In this document: positions 27,506-37,376 of the stretch, piece after piece
Numbering within the stretch: the stretch's first letter is position 1
Layout: the number at the start of each line of letters is the position of its first letter
From: Paracoccus sp. IB05
GTDB lineage: Bacteria > Pseudomonadota > Alphaproteobacteria > Rhodobacterales > Rhodobacteraceae
Assembly (NCBI RefSeq): GCF_016405985.1
Contig: NZ_JAEFCF010000026.1
Coordinates: forward strand, 1 to 64,000
Direction: 5' to 3'
Length of the DNA: 64,000 nucleotides
Notes under the pieces: model-generated
Told to the model about the DNA's origin: nothing
Seen by the model: the letters and a program-made list of their open reading frames with translations, nothing else
The model's database searches: none
Program-made: the position numbers and the translations under genes

Positions 27506-27515
27506 TTACCCGGCC

Positions 27516-28847
27516 TCAAAGCGCAGGCAGCTTTTGCAAAAGCGGCAGGACATCCGACATATCCGGCCCATGTGCCTGGCCTGTCAGCGCCTTGCGCAGC
27601 GGCATGAACAGATCTTTGCCCTTGCGCCCGGTGGCAGTTTTGACCGCGCCGGTCCATTGACCCCAGGTCTCTTTCGTCCAGGGCCGTGGCGGCAAAAGTG
27701 CGAGCGCCTCGCGCACGAAATCGCGGTCGGCCTCGTCAATAACCGGCTCTGCCCCTTCCGAGAACAGCTTCCACCAGCCCTCGAGATCCGCCGGCACAGT
27801 GATATTGTCTTTGGCCACACTCCAGAACTGCCCGGCCTGGTCTTCCGGCACGCCAAGCGCCAGAATGCGCTCGCGCACCTGATCGAAAGGCCAGGCCTGG
27901 ACGTAATGCCGGGTCAGCGGGAAAAGATCGGCCGGGTCGAATTTCGTCGGCGCCGCGCCGAAGCTTTCGATGTCGAAACCCTCGGCCAGCTCGTCGATCG
28001 AGGCAACCGGCTCCACCGGTTTCGAGGATCCCAGCCGCGCCATCAGCGACAAAAGCGCCATGGGCTCGACGCCCTGCGCGCGCAGATCGCGCAGCGAAAG
28101 CGCGCCGAGGCGCTTGGACAGCTCTTCGCCTTTCGGCCCCGAGAGCAGCGAGTGGTGGGCGAATTCGGGCGGCGTGCCGCCCATCGCTTCCATGATCTGA
28201 ATCTGGGTCGCGGTATTGGTCACATGGTCGGCGCCGCGCACGATATGGGTCACGCCCATTTCGACATCATCGACCGAGGAGGCGAAGGTATAAAGCACCT
28301 GGCCATCGGCGCGGATCAGCACCGGATCCGAGACCGAGGCCGCGTCGATCGAGATATCGCCGATGATCCCGTCATGCCATTCGATGCGGTTCTGGTTCAG
28401 CAGGAAACGCCAGTAGCCGGTCTTGCCTTCGGCACGGAACGCGGCCTTTTGCTCTTCCGTCAGCCCAAGTGAGGCGCGGTCATAGACCGGCGGGCGCCCC
28501 ATATTCAGCTGTTTCTTGCGCTTGAGATCGAGTTCGGTCGGGCTTTCAAATGCCTCGTAGAAACGACCACTGGCGCGCAGCTTTTCGGCGGCCTCGTGAT
28601 AGCGGTCATAGCGGGCGGATTGCCGCTCGATCCGGTCCCAATGCAGGCCGAGCCAGTCGAGATCCTGTTTCAGCCCGTCAATATATTCCTGCTTTGAGCG
28701 TTCCTGGTCGGTATCGTCGAGGCGCAGGATGAAGGTCCCGCCAGCCTTGCGGGCGATCAGGTAATTCATCAGCGCGGTGCGCAGATTTCCGACATGGATA
28801 TAGCCGGTGGGCGACGGGGCAAAGCGGGTGACGACAGGTTTCGACAT
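27516..28847 (-). CDS. gltX: glutamyl-tRNA synthetase (short form)
   Basis: The 443-residue enzyme opens with TRFAPSPTGYIHVGNLRTAL, the HIGH-type signature here reading HVGN, and has ELSKRLGALSL at the KMSKR position. It charges tRNA with glutamate. It is shorter than the usual 460-470-residue form, as is common for the second GluRS of Rhodobacterales, where one copy may prefer tRNA-Gln. Start ATG at 28847 gives the conserved N-terminus; the 78-codon upstream extension crosses the intergenic element and is rejected. Confidence 0.93.
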   Translation of the reverse strand: MSKPVVTRFAPSPTGYIHVGNLRTALMNYLIARKAGGTFILRLDDTDQERSKQEYIDGLKQDLDWLGLHWDRIERQSARYDRYHEAAEKLRASGRFYEAFESPTELDLKRKKQLNMGRPPVYDRASLGLTEEQKAAFRAEGKTGYWRFLLNQNRIEWHDGIIGDISIDAASVSDPVLIRADGQVLYTFASSVDDVEMGVTHIVRGADHVTNTATQIQIMEAMGGTPPEFAHHSLLSGPKGEELSKRLGALSLRDLRAQGVEPMALLSLMARLGSSKPVEPVASIDELAEGFDIESFGAAPTKFDPADLFPLTRHYVQAWPFDQVRERILALGVPEDQAGQFWSVAKDNITVPADLEGWWKLFSEGAEPVIDEADRDFVREALALLPPRPWTKETWGQWTGAVKTATGRKGKDLFMPLRKALTGQAHGPDMSDVLPLLQKLPAL

Positions 28848-28941
28848 GGGCGGATCCTCGGGCAGGCGCGACCGGGCCTGCGACGCCCTTCCTCTGTCAC
28901 AGGCGCCCGGTTTTGTCCAGTTTTGACCGGGTGACGGAAGG

Positions 28942-28959
28942 GAGGGGGCCAGCCCCCTC
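28942..28959. other. intergenic hairpin between gltX and the MBL-fold gene
   Basis: GAGGGGGC, two bases, GCCCCCTC. It accompanies the copy-5 element at 28981. Confidence 0.5.
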
Positions 28960-28980
28960 GCCCGTTCCGGGCTCACCCCC

Positions 28981-29002
28981 GGGATATTTAGGGACAGAAA
29001 AT
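28981..29002 (+). repeat. intergenic element, GGGATATTT / GACAGAAAAT class, copy 5
   Basis: GGGATATTT, three bases, GACAGAAAAT just beyond the stop of the minus-strand MBL gene. This copy is the only one oriented against the transcription of its flanking genes. Confidence 0.7.
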
Positions 29003-29007
29003 GTGGC

Positions 29008-29949
29008 TCAGGGCTCGAAAGCGAGTTGATAGCTGTGGGGGACGAAGCGGAAGCCTGTGCCTTTCGGTTCGGCATAGCCAAGGCCCGGGAAGGGCATATG
29101 ATAGCCGATGAAGGGCAGATGGTCGGCCGCGATCATGCCGAAGATGCGCTTGCGGGTGGCGGCGGCCTCGGTCTTGTCGAGATCGAACCGGACCTCCCAG
29201 TCGGGGTTTTCCAGGGACCAGACATAGTGATTTGCGGTGTCGGCGGTGAGAACCAGCAGCTTGCCCTCGCTCTCGATCATCCAGGCCATATGGCCGGGGG
29301 TATGGCCATAGGCCGCAAGCGCGGTGATGCCGGGGGCGGCCTCGCCGCCATCGGTGACGAACCTCGTCAGATCGCGCAGCGGGCGGACCTTTTTCTCGAA
29401 GCCTTCATTCTCCTGGCCGGCCCAGTAGTCATATTCGATCTGCGAGGTGATGTAGCGCGCGCGCGGGAAGACCGGCGTGGCGCCATCCGATGTGGTCAGC
29501 CCGCCGATATGATCGGCATGCATATGGGTCAGCACCACCGCATCCACCTGTTGCGGCGAGACGCCCGCCTGGCCGAGCGCCGCCAGCACGCCTTCGGCCG
29601 CGAGCCCGGTGTCAAAGAGGATCAGCTCCTTGCCGGTATTGACCAGCACCGGCGTGAAGAAGTTCACGGCGCGGTCGACAGGAATAAACGCCGCCTGCGA
29701 GGAGGCGGCGAAATCCGCGTCGCTGACATTCAGCCCGAAAGTGCCTTTCGGATTGGAATTCTCACCCGTACCGGCAAGGAGCGTCGTCACCTCGAATGCG
29801 CCATGGCGGAAGCGGCGGAAGAGGCCGCCTCCGGCGCCCTGCAATTCGGCCTGGGCGCTGGCTTTTTGCGGCAGGCCCACGGTTGCGGCGGCGGCAAAAG
29901 GCAGGGCGGCGGTGGCAAAAAGCGCGTGGCGGCGGGTCAGTCCTGACAT
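29008..29949 (-). CDS. Tat-exported metallo-beta-lactamase-fold hydrolase
   Basis: The 313-residue protein has a twin-arginine signal (LTRRHALFATAALPFAAAA, Arg6-Arg7) with likely cleavage near ASAQA. The mature domain has the metal site THMHADHIGG (His142, His144, Asp146, His147), GHTPGHMAW and LTADTANHYV, so it should bind two metals in the periplasm. The substrate is unknown; relatives include lactonases and arylsulfatase-like hydrolases. Confidence 0.88.
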   Translation of the reverse strand: MSGLTRRHALFATAALPFAAAATVGLPQKASAQAELQGAGGGLFRRFRHGAFEVTTLLAGTGENSNPKGTFGLNVSDADFAASSQAAFIPVDRAVNFFTPVLVNTGKELILFDTGLAAEGVLAALGQAGVSPQQVDAVVLTHMHADHIGGLTTSDGATPVFPRARYITSQIEYDYWAGQENEGFEKKVRPLRDLTRFVTDGGEAAPGITALAAYGHTPGHMAWMIESEGKLLVLTADTANHYVWSLENPDWEVRFDLDKTEAAATRKRIFGMIAADHLPFIGYHMPFPGLGYAEPKGTGFRFVPHSYQLAFEP

Positions 29950-30100
29950 TCGGAATTCCTCTGGGCGGATCGGCGGATGGCGCCTCCGGCCGATGCGCAG
30001 GCATCAGAGAAACGCGTCGGTCGGGCGGCCCGCAGAAGATAGCCGCCCCATGTGACAGAGGCACATCACAGTCCCGTCAGGCGGGTGGGGGTCGGCGGGT

Positions 30101-30511
30101 TCATTCCCACCAGCGGTCGACCTCGGAAATTTCCGCATCGGACCAGCCGAAATGATGCGCCAGTTCATGGATCACCACATGGCTGACCAGTTCCTGGAGC
30201 GAGACATTGCCGCGCTCGGCCCATTCATCAAGGATCGGGCGGCGGAACAGCCAGACCATATCCGGATGCAGTGCCTGATCCGAAACCGATTTCTCGGTCA
30301 GGGGAATGCCTTCATAGAGCCCGGTCAGCTCGAACGGATCATTGAGATCCATCGCCTCGAGCATCTCTTCAGGCGCGAAATCCTCGACCCGGAGCACGAC
30401 ATGGGTCGCGGGCACCCGCCAGGGTTCCGGCAGGGTCGCGACCGCCTCGCGGGCGAGGCTTTCGATCAGGTCAAGCGAAGGGGCGATGGCATCGGGCGCG
30501 GGATTTGTCAT
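30101..30511 (-). CDS. small zincin-like metallopeptidase
   Basis: The 136-residue protein is a minimal zincin of the DUF1025/metallopeptidase family common in alphaproteobacteria. Its only obvious active-site motif is HELAHHFGWSD at residues 115-125 (HExxH plus a downstream acidic residue). It lacks a signal peptide and is probably cytosolic. The substrate is unknown. It is divergent from polA, with about 110 bp between the starts. Confidence 0.85.
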   Translation of the reverse strand: MTNPAPDAIAPSLDLIESLAREAVATLPEPWRVPATHVVLRVEDFAPEEMLEAMDLNDPFELTGLYEGIPLTEKSVSDQALHPDMVWLFRRPILDEWAERGNVSLQELVSHVVIHELAHHFGWSDAEISEVDRWWE

Positions 30512-30623
30512 ATGCCCAGACTAGCCCCGCTGCCCGCGCGGGAAAAGGCCAAAGCCTCCGCCCGGCTGGACCGCGCCGCCCGTCTCTGCCATACCTGCCG
30601 CCTGACAGAACGGGGAGCATGAC

Positions 30624-33440
30624 ATGACGTTCGGTAAAGGCCATCACCTGCATCTGATCGACGGCTCGGCCTATATTTTCCGGGCCTATCATGCGCTGCC
30701 GCCTCTGACGAAATCCGATGGCACGCCGGTGGGCGCGGTGCAGGGGTTCTCGAATATCCTCTGGGGCGAAATCACGAAAGAGCGCGCGTCGGGCGCCGCC
30801 ACCCATATCGCCGTGGTGTTCGACCATTCGTCAAAGACCTTCCGCAACGATATCTATCCCGACTATAAAGCGAACCGTCCGCCGCCGCCCGAGGATCTGC
30901 GCCCCCAGTTCCCGCTGACACGCGAGGCGACGCGCGCCTTCAATGTCGCCTGTATCGAACAACCAGGCTATGAGGCCGATGACATCATCGCAACGCTGGC
31001 GCGGCTGGCCGTTGAGGCCGGGGGGTCGGCGACGATCATCTCCTCCGACAAGGATCTGATGCAGCTGGTGCGCCCCGGCGTCGATATTCTGGAGCCGATG
31101 AAGAACCGCCAGATCGGCCCGGATGAGGTATTCGAGAAATTCGGCGTCGGGCCGGAGCGGGTGATCGATGTGCAGGCTTTGGCCGGGGATGCGGTCGACA
31201 ATGTGCCGGGCGCGCCGGGCATTGGGCTGAAGACTGCGGCCCTGCTGATCAATGAATACGGCTCGCTCGAAGAGCTGCTGGAGCGCGCGGGTGAGATCAA
31301 ACAGCCCAAGCGGCGCGAGACATTGATCGACAACCGCGCCCAGATCCTGACCTCGAAACGGCTTGTCTCGCTTGATGCGGAAGTGCCGCTTGAGGTGACG
31401 CTGGATCAGCTGGAAGTGCTGAAGCCCGATGCCGAAAAGCTGCTGGGCTTTCTGACCCATATGGAGTTTCGCGGCCTCTCGCGCCGGGTGGCCGAAAAGC
31501 TGAAGGTCGAGGTGCCGGTGATTGAGGCGGCTAAACCCGCCACCGCCGCCGTGACCGAGGTGGAGGCGCCCGCCATCAGCGAGGCGGGTTACGTCACCAT
31601 CATCGATCATGCCACGCTGGATGCCTGGATCGCGCGTATCCGCGAGATCGGCCATGTCGCGGTCGATACCGAGACCACCTCGCTTGATGAGATGCAGGCG
31701 GATCTGGTGGGGATCTCGCTTTCCGTCGATACCGGCATTGCCGCCTATATCCCGCTGGCGCATGTGAAGGGCGGCGATGATCTCTTCGGTGCGGCCGAGC
31801 GGGTTGCGGGCCAGCTGGATCCGGCTGAGGTGCTGGCAAAGCTGAAACCGGTGCTGGAGGATCCGTCGATCCTGAAAATCGGCCAGAATATCAAATATGA
31901 CTGGAAGATTTTCGCGCGCCAGCATCCGTCAATCCGGATCGCGCCCTTCGACGATACGATGCTGATGAGCTATGCTATGTTCGCCGGGCTCAACAATCAC
32001 GGCATGGATGAGCTTTCCGAGAAATACCTTGGTCACCACACCAAACCGATCAAGGATCTGATCGGTACCGGCAAATCTCAGGTGACCTTCGACAAGGTCG
32101 AGATCGCGGCAGCTTCGGCCTATGCGGCGGAAGATGCCGATGTGACCCTGCGCTTCTGGCAGCAGTTCAGGCCGCGCCTGCACCGCGAAAAGGTCACCAC
32201 CGTCTATGAAACGCTGGAACGCCCGCTGGTCACGGTGCTGGCGGAAATGGAGATGGCGGGGGTCAAAGTCGACCGCGACACGCTGTCACGCATGTCGAAT
32301 GCTTTCGCGCAAAAGCTTGCGCAATATGAAGACGAGATCGTTGAAATCGCGGGGGAAAAGTTCAACCCCGGTTCCCCGAAACAGCTGGGCGAAGTGCTGT
32401 TTGACCGGCTTGGCGTGCCGGGCGGCGAGAAAGGCAAGACCGGCGCCTATGGCACTGGTGCCGATATTCTCGAAGACATCACCACGCTGGAAGACAGCCA
32501 TCCGCAGGGCGCGAAGCTTGCGGCAAAGATCCTTGACTGGCGTCAGATTGCCAAACTGAAATCAACCTATACCGATGCGCTGCAACAGGCGATCAACCCC
32601 GAGACCGGGCGGGTCCATACGTCCTATTCCATCGCGGGCGCCAATACCGGGCGCCTCGCCTCGACCGATCCGAACCTGCAAAACATTCCCGTCCGCACCG
32701 AAGAAGGCCGCCGCATCCGCGAGGCCTTTGTGGCACCGGAAGGCCGGGTGCTGGTCTCGCTCGACTATTCCCAGATCGAACTGCGGATCCTCGCCCATAG
32801 CGCCGATATCCCGGCGCTGAAACAGGCGTTCAAAGACGGGCTGGACATCCACGCGATGACGGCCTCCGAGATGTTCGGCGTGCCGGTCGAAGGCATGGAT
32901 CCGATGATCCGCCGCCAGGCGAAAGCGATCAATTTCGGGGTGATCTACGGGATTTCAGGCTTTGGTCTGGCGCGCAACCTCCGCATTCCCCGCGCCGAGG
33001 CCCAGGGCTTCATCGACCGCTATTTCGAACGCTTCCCCGGCATCCGCGCCTATATGGACGAGACCATCGATTTCGCGAAAAAGCATGAATTCGTGCAGAC
33101 CCTGTTCGGGCGCCGCATCAACACACCGCAGATCAATGCGAAAGGCCCCGGCGCCGGTTTCGCCAAACGCGCCGCGATCAACGCGCCGATCCAGGGCACC
33201 GCTGCCGATGTGATCCGCCGCGCCATGATCCGGATGCCCGCCGCAATTGCAGGCATCGATGCGCGGATGCTCCTCCAGGTGCATGACGAGCTTTTGTTCG
33301 AGGTGGCGGAAGCTGAGGCAGACCGTCTGATTGCGGTTGCGAAAGAGGTGATGGAAACCGCCTCTGACCCGGCGGTAAAGCTGGATGTCCGCCTTGTCGT
33401 CGAGGCCGGAACCGGGCGCAACTGGGCCGAGGCGCATTGA
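30624..33440 (+). CDS. polA: DNA polymerase I
   Basis: The 938-residue enzyme has three domains in order: a 5'-3' exonuclease (LHLIDGSAYIFRAYHALPPL, then ISSDKDLMQLV), a 3'-5' proofreading domain that keeps the acidic motif VAVDTETTSLDEM, and a family A polymerase domain (LVSLDYSQIELRILAHSA, AKAINFGVIYGISGFG, VHDELLFEV). It fills gaps in repair and removes Okazaki primers. All catalytic motifs are present. The start at 30624 gives the conserved HLIDGSAY position. It is a single gene with its own hairpin downstream. Confidence 0.98.
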   Translation: MTFGKGHHLHLIDGSAYIFRAYHALPPLTKSDGTPVGAVQGFSNILWGEITKERASGAATHIAVVFDHSSKTFRNDIYPDYKANRPPPPEDLRPQFPLTREATRAFNVACIEQPGYEADDIIATLARLAVEAGGSATIISSDKDLMQLVRPGVDILEPMKNRQIGPDEVFEKFGVGPERVIDVQALAGDAVDNVPGAPGIGLKTAALLINEYGSLEELLERAGEIKQPKRRETLIDNRAQILTSKRLVSLDAEVPLEVTLDQLEVLKPDAEKLLGFLTHMEFRGLSRRVAEKLKVEVPVIEAAKPATAAVTEVEAPAISEAGYVTIIDHATLDAWIARIREIGHVAVDTETTSLDEMQADLVGISLSVDTGIAAYIPLAHVKGGDDLFGAAERVAGQLDPAEVLAKLKPVLEDPSILKIGQNIKYDWKIFARQHPSIRIAPFDDTMLMSYAMFAGLNNHGMDELSEKYLGHHTKPIKDLIGTGKSQVTFDKVEIAAASAYAAEDADVTLRFWQQFRPRLHREKVTTVYETLERPLVTVLAEMEMAGVKVDRDTLSRMSNAFAQKLAQYEDEIVEIAGEKFNPGSPKQLGEVLFDRLGVPGGEKGKTGAYGTGADILEDITTLEDSHPQGAKLAAKILDWRQIAKLKSTYTDALQQAINPETGRVHTSYSIAGANTGRLASTDPNLQNIPVRTEEGRRIREAFVAPEGRVLVSLDYSQIELRILAHSADIPALKQAFKDGLDIHAMTASEMFGVPVEGMDPMIRRQAKAINFGVIYGISGFGLARNLRIPRAEAQGFIDRYFERFPGIRAYMDETIDFAKKHEFVQTLFGRRINTPQINAKGPGAGFAKRAAINAPIQGTAADVIRRAMIRMPAAIAGIDARMLLQVHDELLFEVAEAEADRLIAVAKEVMETASDPAVKLDVRLVVEAGTGRNWAEAH

Positions 33441-33447
33441 GCCCCCC

Positions 33448-33489
33448 GATCCCCGCGTTGCACGGCGCAAAGCGCACTGCGCGGGGATC
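33448..33489 (+). terminator. hairpin downstream of polA
   Basis: GATCCCCGCG and CGCGGGGATC are exact complements 22 bp apart, starting 8 bp after the polA stop. The rest of the 33441-33663 gap holds no gene I can support. Confidence 0.55.
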
Positions 33490-33663
33490 AGGTCTGCGAC
33501 ATACCTCTGTTGCAGCGCGATCTCCCTGGGAAAACGCTGCACGAAATGGCCTGCGGCCAAAGGTATAAAAGTCAATCAGCGCAGACAGACCTCTCCGTCG
33601 CGGAGTCGGAAGGAAAACTGCATCGCTGGTTTGCGAAATGAAGGCCGGGGTTAGCGGGCTTTT

Positions 33664-33849
33664 TCAGTGATCATCATGCGCATGGGCACGGTCGATCTCG
33701 AACCGGCGGTCGCAATAGCCGCATTCGACAAAGCCGCTCTCCTGCGGGATCGCAAGCCAGACGCGCGGATGCCCCAGAGCGCCCTCGCCGCCGTCGCAGG
33801 CCACTTTCCAGGTGGTGACAATCTTGGTGTCCGGGGCTGGCAGGGTCAT
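33664..33849 (-). CDS. CHCC zinc-finger protein (NDUFS6-like)
   Basis: The 61-residue product has the zf-CHCC pattern: [15 protein letters not shown], then [12 protein letters not shown], giving Cys, His and a CxxC pair as zinc ligands. Relatives are homologous to the NDUFS6/13-kDa subunit of mitochondrial complex I, and the bacterial proteins are thought to act in complex I assembly or activity. AAGGA precedes the ATG at 33849; another ATG three codons upstream is possible. A His/Asp-rich tail ends the protein. Confidence 0.85.
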   Translation of the reverse strand: MTLPAPDTKIVTTWKVACDGGEGALGHPRVWLAIPQESGFVECGYCDRRFEIDRAHAHDDH

Positions 33850-33982
33850 AGCGGGCATCCTTGGGGGCTTAACGTCTTTGCGCCTATATTACCCCTATGG
33901 CCCCGCCGGGTGCAAGAAGCCCCGGCGCGGCAGCCAGCGCCCGGCGTCTTAAGTCTGAATATTTATCCCAGAGTGCAGGGGA

Positions 33983-35014
33983 TCAGTCCTGGAAGAAATC
34001 ACTCTGCCCCTGAGGCGGGCGCGGTGCCACGAGCCCGAGATGGCGCCAGGCTTTGGCGGCAAGCATCCGCCCGCGCGGGGTGCGCTGAATCAGACCCTGT
34101 TGCAACAGATAGGGCTCGATCACCTCTTCCAGCGCGTCGCGCGGCTCTGACAGCGCGGCGGCAATGGTCTCCACGCCGACCGGGCCGCCGCCGTAATTCT
34201 CGGCAAGCAGCGAGAGGTAGCGGCGGTCGGCCCCATCGAGCCCGATCGTGTCAACGCCAAGCCGGGTCAAAGCACGGTCGGCGAGCTCGCGGCTGATGCG
34301 GCCGCCGGCCTCGACCAGCGCGAAATCGACCACCCGGCGCAAAAGACGGCCGGCGATACGGGGGGTGCCCCGCGCGCGCCGCGCGATCTCGCGGCAGCCC
34401 GGCTCATCGGCCTCGATGCCAAGCAGGCCCGCGCCGCGCGAGACAATGCGAAACAGCTCCTCCTCGGTGTAGAATTGCAGCCGGGTCGGAATGCCGAACC
34501 GGTCGCGCAGGGGTGTGGTCAGGAGGCCAAGGCGCGTGGTGGCGCCGACCAGAGTGAAGGGTTGCAGGTCAATCCGGACGGTGCGCGCCGCCGGCCCCTC
34601 ACCGATCACCAGATCCAGCGCGAAATCCTCCATCGCCGGGTAAAGCACCTCTTCGACGATCGGGGACAGCCGGTGGATCTCGTCGATGAACAGCACATCG
34701 CGCGGCTCGAGATTTGTGAGGATGGCGGCAAGATCACCGGGACGCGCCAGAACGGGCCCCGAGGTCATGCGAAAGCCCACGCCAAGCTCGCGCGCCATGA
34801 TCTGCGCCAGGGTGGTTTTGCCAAGGCCGGGCGGGCCATGGAACAAAGTGTGATCCATCGCCTCGCCGCGCATTTTCGCGCTTTCGATGAAGACGCGCAG
34901 ATTGGCGCGGGCCTCGGCCTGGCCGGTAAAATCCTCCAATGCCTGAGGGCGCAGCGCGCGGTCACTGTCTTCGGGCAGGCGGTCAGGGCGAAGCGAGGGG
35001 TCGGGCTGGGTCAT
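33983..35014 (-). CDS. ruvB: Holliday junction branch migration ATPase RuvB
   Basis: The 343-residue AAA+ motor has [15 protein letters not shown], Walker A (GPPGLGKTT), Walker B (FIDEIHRL), the [18 protein letters not shown] sensor region and a C-terminal winged helix ([20 protein letters not shown]). With RuvA it drives branch migration of Holliday junctions. It is downstream of ruvC-ruvA-htpX and separated from htpX by an intergenic element pair. The start at 35014 is preferred; 12 extra codons upstream are non-conserved. Confidence 0.97.
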   Translation of the reverse strand: MTQPDPSLRPDRLPEDSDRALRPQALEDFTGQAEARANLRVFIESAKMRGEAMDHTLFHGPPGLGKTTLAQIMARELGVGFRMTSGPVLARPGDLAAILTNLEPRDVLFIDEIHRLSPIVEEVLYPAMEDFALDLVIGEGPAARTVRIDLQPFTLVGATTRLGLLTTPLRDRFGIPTRLQFYTEEELFRIVSRGAGLLGIEADEPGCREIARRARGTPRIAGRLLRRVVDFALVEAGGRISRELADRALTRLGVDTIGLDGADRRYLSLLAENYGGGPVGVETIAAALSEPRDALEEVIEPYLLQQGLIQRTPRGRMLAAKAWRHLGLVAPRPPQGQSDFFQD

Positions 35015-35109
35015 GGCCGGAACAATCCCCGAACGGCGCGCGCTTTGCAAGCCGCCGGAAGAGGCAAATCCAGGCAGGGTGCCGCACCTTGTGGCGCGAT
35101 GCCTCCGGC

Positions 35110-35159
35110 GGGAGTATTTAAGTCAAGAGGAAGCTCATTTCCCCTTGATCCAAATACTC
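35110..35159. repeat. inverted pair of GGGAGTATTT / TCAAGAGGAAG-class elements
   Basis: GGGAGTATTT AAG TCAAGAGGAAG (35110-35133) faces a mirrored variant (TTTCCCCTTGATCC then AAATACTC, 35138-35159). The two arms could pair into a long imperfect hairpin between the htpX stop and the ruvB start. Confidence 0.55.
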
Positions 35160-35185
35160 ATCTGACGCCGGGCAGGCGCGCGTGC

Positions 35186-36112
35186 TCAGCCCCATGGGTC
35201 CTGGCGGATGTTCCGCCCGGATTTTGGCACTGAACTGCGGCCAGTTGAACTTCCTGCGATATTGCCCTTCTGACGGGTCGGGCGCAGCTCCATCAGGGCC
35301 GCGATCCGGTTTTCTGTCGCGGGATGCGTGGAAAAGAGGTTATCGGCGCCGCGCCCGTTCAGCGGGTTGATGATGAACATATGGGCCAGCGCCGGATCCT
35401 TCTCGGCCTGGACATTCATCCGCCCCCGCGCCAGCCCGTCGATCCTGCGCAGCGCGGAGGCGAGCCAGTCCGGGCGGCCGCAGATCTCGGCGCCAAGCCG
35501 GTCCGCCTCATATTCCCGGCTCCGCGAGATGGCCATTTGCACGATCCCTGCCGCCATCGGCGCAAGGATCATCAGTGCGATGGTTCCGATCATGCCACCA
35601 GGGCGGTCGCGGTCGGAATTACCGAAGAACATACCGAAATTCGCCAGCATCGCGATGGCGCCGGCGAAAGTCGCGGTCACTGTCATCGTCAGCGTGTCGC
35701 GGTTTTTGATATGTGCCAGCTCATGCGCCATCACCGCCGCGATCTCTTCGCGTGAGAGGCTGTTCAACAGGCCCGTCGTTGCCGCCACTGCGGCATTCTC
35801 CGGGTTGCGCCCGGTGGCAAAGGCATTGGGTTGCGCGGTCTCCATTATATAAACCTTCGGGCGCGGCATCCCGGCGGCATCCGCCAGCTGGTTCACAATA
35901 CCGACCAGATCCGGGGCTGAACGCTCATCCACGGCCCGGGCGCCGGTCATCCGCAAGACCGATTTGTCGGAATTCCAATATGTATAGAGGTTCATCGCCG
36001 CCGCGATCAAAAGCGCGACAACGGCGCCGGTCGCGCCTCCGAGCAACGCGCCCAGCCCCATAAACAGCGCGGTCAGCACCGCCATCAGGACGAAAGTGCG
36101 GATATTTCCCAT
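35186..36112 (-). CDS. htpX: HtpX-type membrane zinc metalloprotease
   Basis: The 308-residue M48B protease has two N-terminal membrane segments (about residues 5-20 and 25-42), the active site HELAH at 130-134, a second pair of hydrophobic segments near 140-190 and the third zinc ligand region [13 protein letters not shown]. It degrades misfolded membrane proteins. AAGGAGA precedes the ATG at 36112; eight codons upstream are rejected. It sits between ruvA and ruvB, which are normally adjacent. Confidence 0.95.
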   Translation of the reverse strand: MGNIRTFVLMAVLTALFMGLGALLGGATGAVVALLIAAAMNLYTYWNSDKSVLRMTGARAVDERSAPDLVGIVNQLADAAGMPRPKVYIMETAQPNAFATGRNPENAAVAATTGLLNSLSREEIAAVMAHELAHIKNRDTLTMTVTATFAGAIAMLANFGMFFGNSDRDRPGGMIGTIALMILAPMAAGIVQMAISRSREYEADRLGAEICGRPDWLASALRRIDGLARGRMNVQAEKDPALAHMFIINPLNGRGADNLFSTHPATENRIAALMELRPTRQKGNIAGSSTGRSSVPKSGRNIRQDPWG

Positions 36113-36172
36113 CGGTTTGCGGTCTCCTTCTCTCAAAGATATGGAGAACCGCCGGTCCGCATCAAGCCCCGC

Positions 36173-36850
36173 TTAACGCGGCGCGAGATGTTTCAGCGCC
36201 AGCCGGATCAGCGCCGCCGTATCTGCTTCGGGGTTTTCACCCGAGACCCGCGCCACCGCTTCGGCTGCATCCGAGGTGCCATAGCCGAGATTGGCCAGCG
36301 CCGAGAGCGCATCGGCGGTATAACCGGCGCGGATCGCCCCCTCGGACGGGGGTTTCGGCTTTGCGGCTTTGCGCGGCACAGGCGCGGCCTCGGGTTCTTC
36401 CAGCACCGGTGCATCGCCATGAGCGAGGCCCGCGCCGCGTGCCATCAAAGACGGCGCTTTCGATTTCAGCTCGAGGATCACGCGCTGCGCCAGTTTCGGC
36501 CCAACGCCCGGCGCCGCCTGGACCGCCCGCGCATCCCCCAGCGTGATCGCCCGCGCGGCGCCCTCGGCCCCGAGCGCACCAAGGATCGCCATCGAGGCCT
36601 TGGCCCCCACCCCCTGCACCGTCATCAACAGCTTGTGCCATTCCTTTTCCATCATGGTCGGAAAGCCGAAGAGCTGCAAAAGATCCTCGCGCACGAGAAG
36701 ATCGGTATAAAGCGCCACCATCTCGCCCTCGGGCGGCAGGCCCGCCAGCGTGCGGTCGGAGACATGGACAATATAGCCCACGCCCCGGCAATCGATCAGC
36801 ACCGTGTCGATCCCCTTCCAGTCCAGCCGCCCCGAAATCTTTCCGATCAT
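36173..36850 (-). CDS. ruvA: Holliday junction DNA-binding protein RuvA
   Basis: The 225-residue protein starts [20 protein letters not shown] and has helix-hairpin-helix motifs ([20 protein letters not shown] and [18 protein letters not shown]), then a Pro/Ala-rich linker and a C-terminal three-helix domain ([20 protein letters not shown]) that contacts RuvB. It binds four-way junctions as a tetramer. It follows ruvC by 13 bp, consistent with an operon. Confidence 0.96.
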   Translation of the reverse strand: MIGKISGRLDWKGIDTVLIDCRGVGYIVHVSDRTLAGLPPEGEMVALYTDLLVREDLLQLFGFPTMMEKEWHKLLMTVQGVGAKASMAILGALGAEGAARAITLGDARAVQAAPGVGPKLAQRVILELKSKAPSLMARGAGLAHGDAPVLEEPEAAPVPRKAAKPKPPSEGAIRAGYTADALSALANLGYGTSDAAEAVARVSGENPEADTAALIRLALKHLAPR

Positions 36851-36863
36851 CCCCCAAATCCTT

Positions 36864-37376
36864 TCAACCGGCGGCCCTCTTCACGGCGGCCTGCAACCGG
36901 CCCGCGCTTTGCGTGTGATGCGCGTGGCAGATCGCGATCGCAAGCGCATCCGCCGCATCCGGCCCCGCCACCTTCGCGCCCGGCAAATGCAGCCGCACCA
37001 TATGATCCACCTGTTGTTTAGCGGCATGGCCGACCCCGACCACCGTTTTTTTCACTGCATTTGGCGCATATTCCCCGACTTCCAGCCCGAATTGCGCCGG
37101 AACCAGCAATGCGATCCCCCGCGCCTGGCCGAGCTTCAGCGTCGCGACCGCGTCTTTATTGACGAAGGTATGTTCGACCGCCGCCGTTTCCGGCTGCCAG
37201 TCCTGAAACACCCGGGTCAGCTGGAAATGCAGCGAGGCGAGGCGGCGCGCGAGATCTCCGGTCGTCGCATCCGAATGGCAGATGCCATTCGCGACATGGG
37301 TCAGGCGCGATCCCGCGACATCAATCACCCCCCAGCCAAGGTTCCTGAGCCCCGGATCAATGCCGATTACGCGCAT
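36864..37376 (-). CDS. ruvC: crossover junction endodeoxyribonuclease RuvC
   Basis: The 170-residue resolvase has the RNase H-like core [17 protein letters not shown] with the first catalytic Asp, [20 protein letters not shown] with a catalytic Glu, and [16 protein letters not shown] with the last acidic residues. It cuts Holliday junctions symmetrically. The start at 37376 matches the family; a 39-codon extension upstream is rejected. It is the first gene of the ruv cluster. Confidence 0.97.
   Translation of the reverse strand: MRVIGIDPGLRNLGWGVIDVAGSRLTHVANGICHSDATTGDLARRLASLHFQLTRVFQDWQPETAAVEHTFVNKDAVATLKLGQARGIALLVPAQFGLEVGEYAPNAVKKTVVGVGHAAKQQVDHMVRLHLPGAKVAGPDAADALAIAICHAHHTQSAGRLQAAVKRAAG

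Noticed and set aside
30624-33440. A proofreading-deficient PolA
   Set aside because: The first exonuclease motif DTET is intact, so there is no sign of loss of 3'-5' activity.
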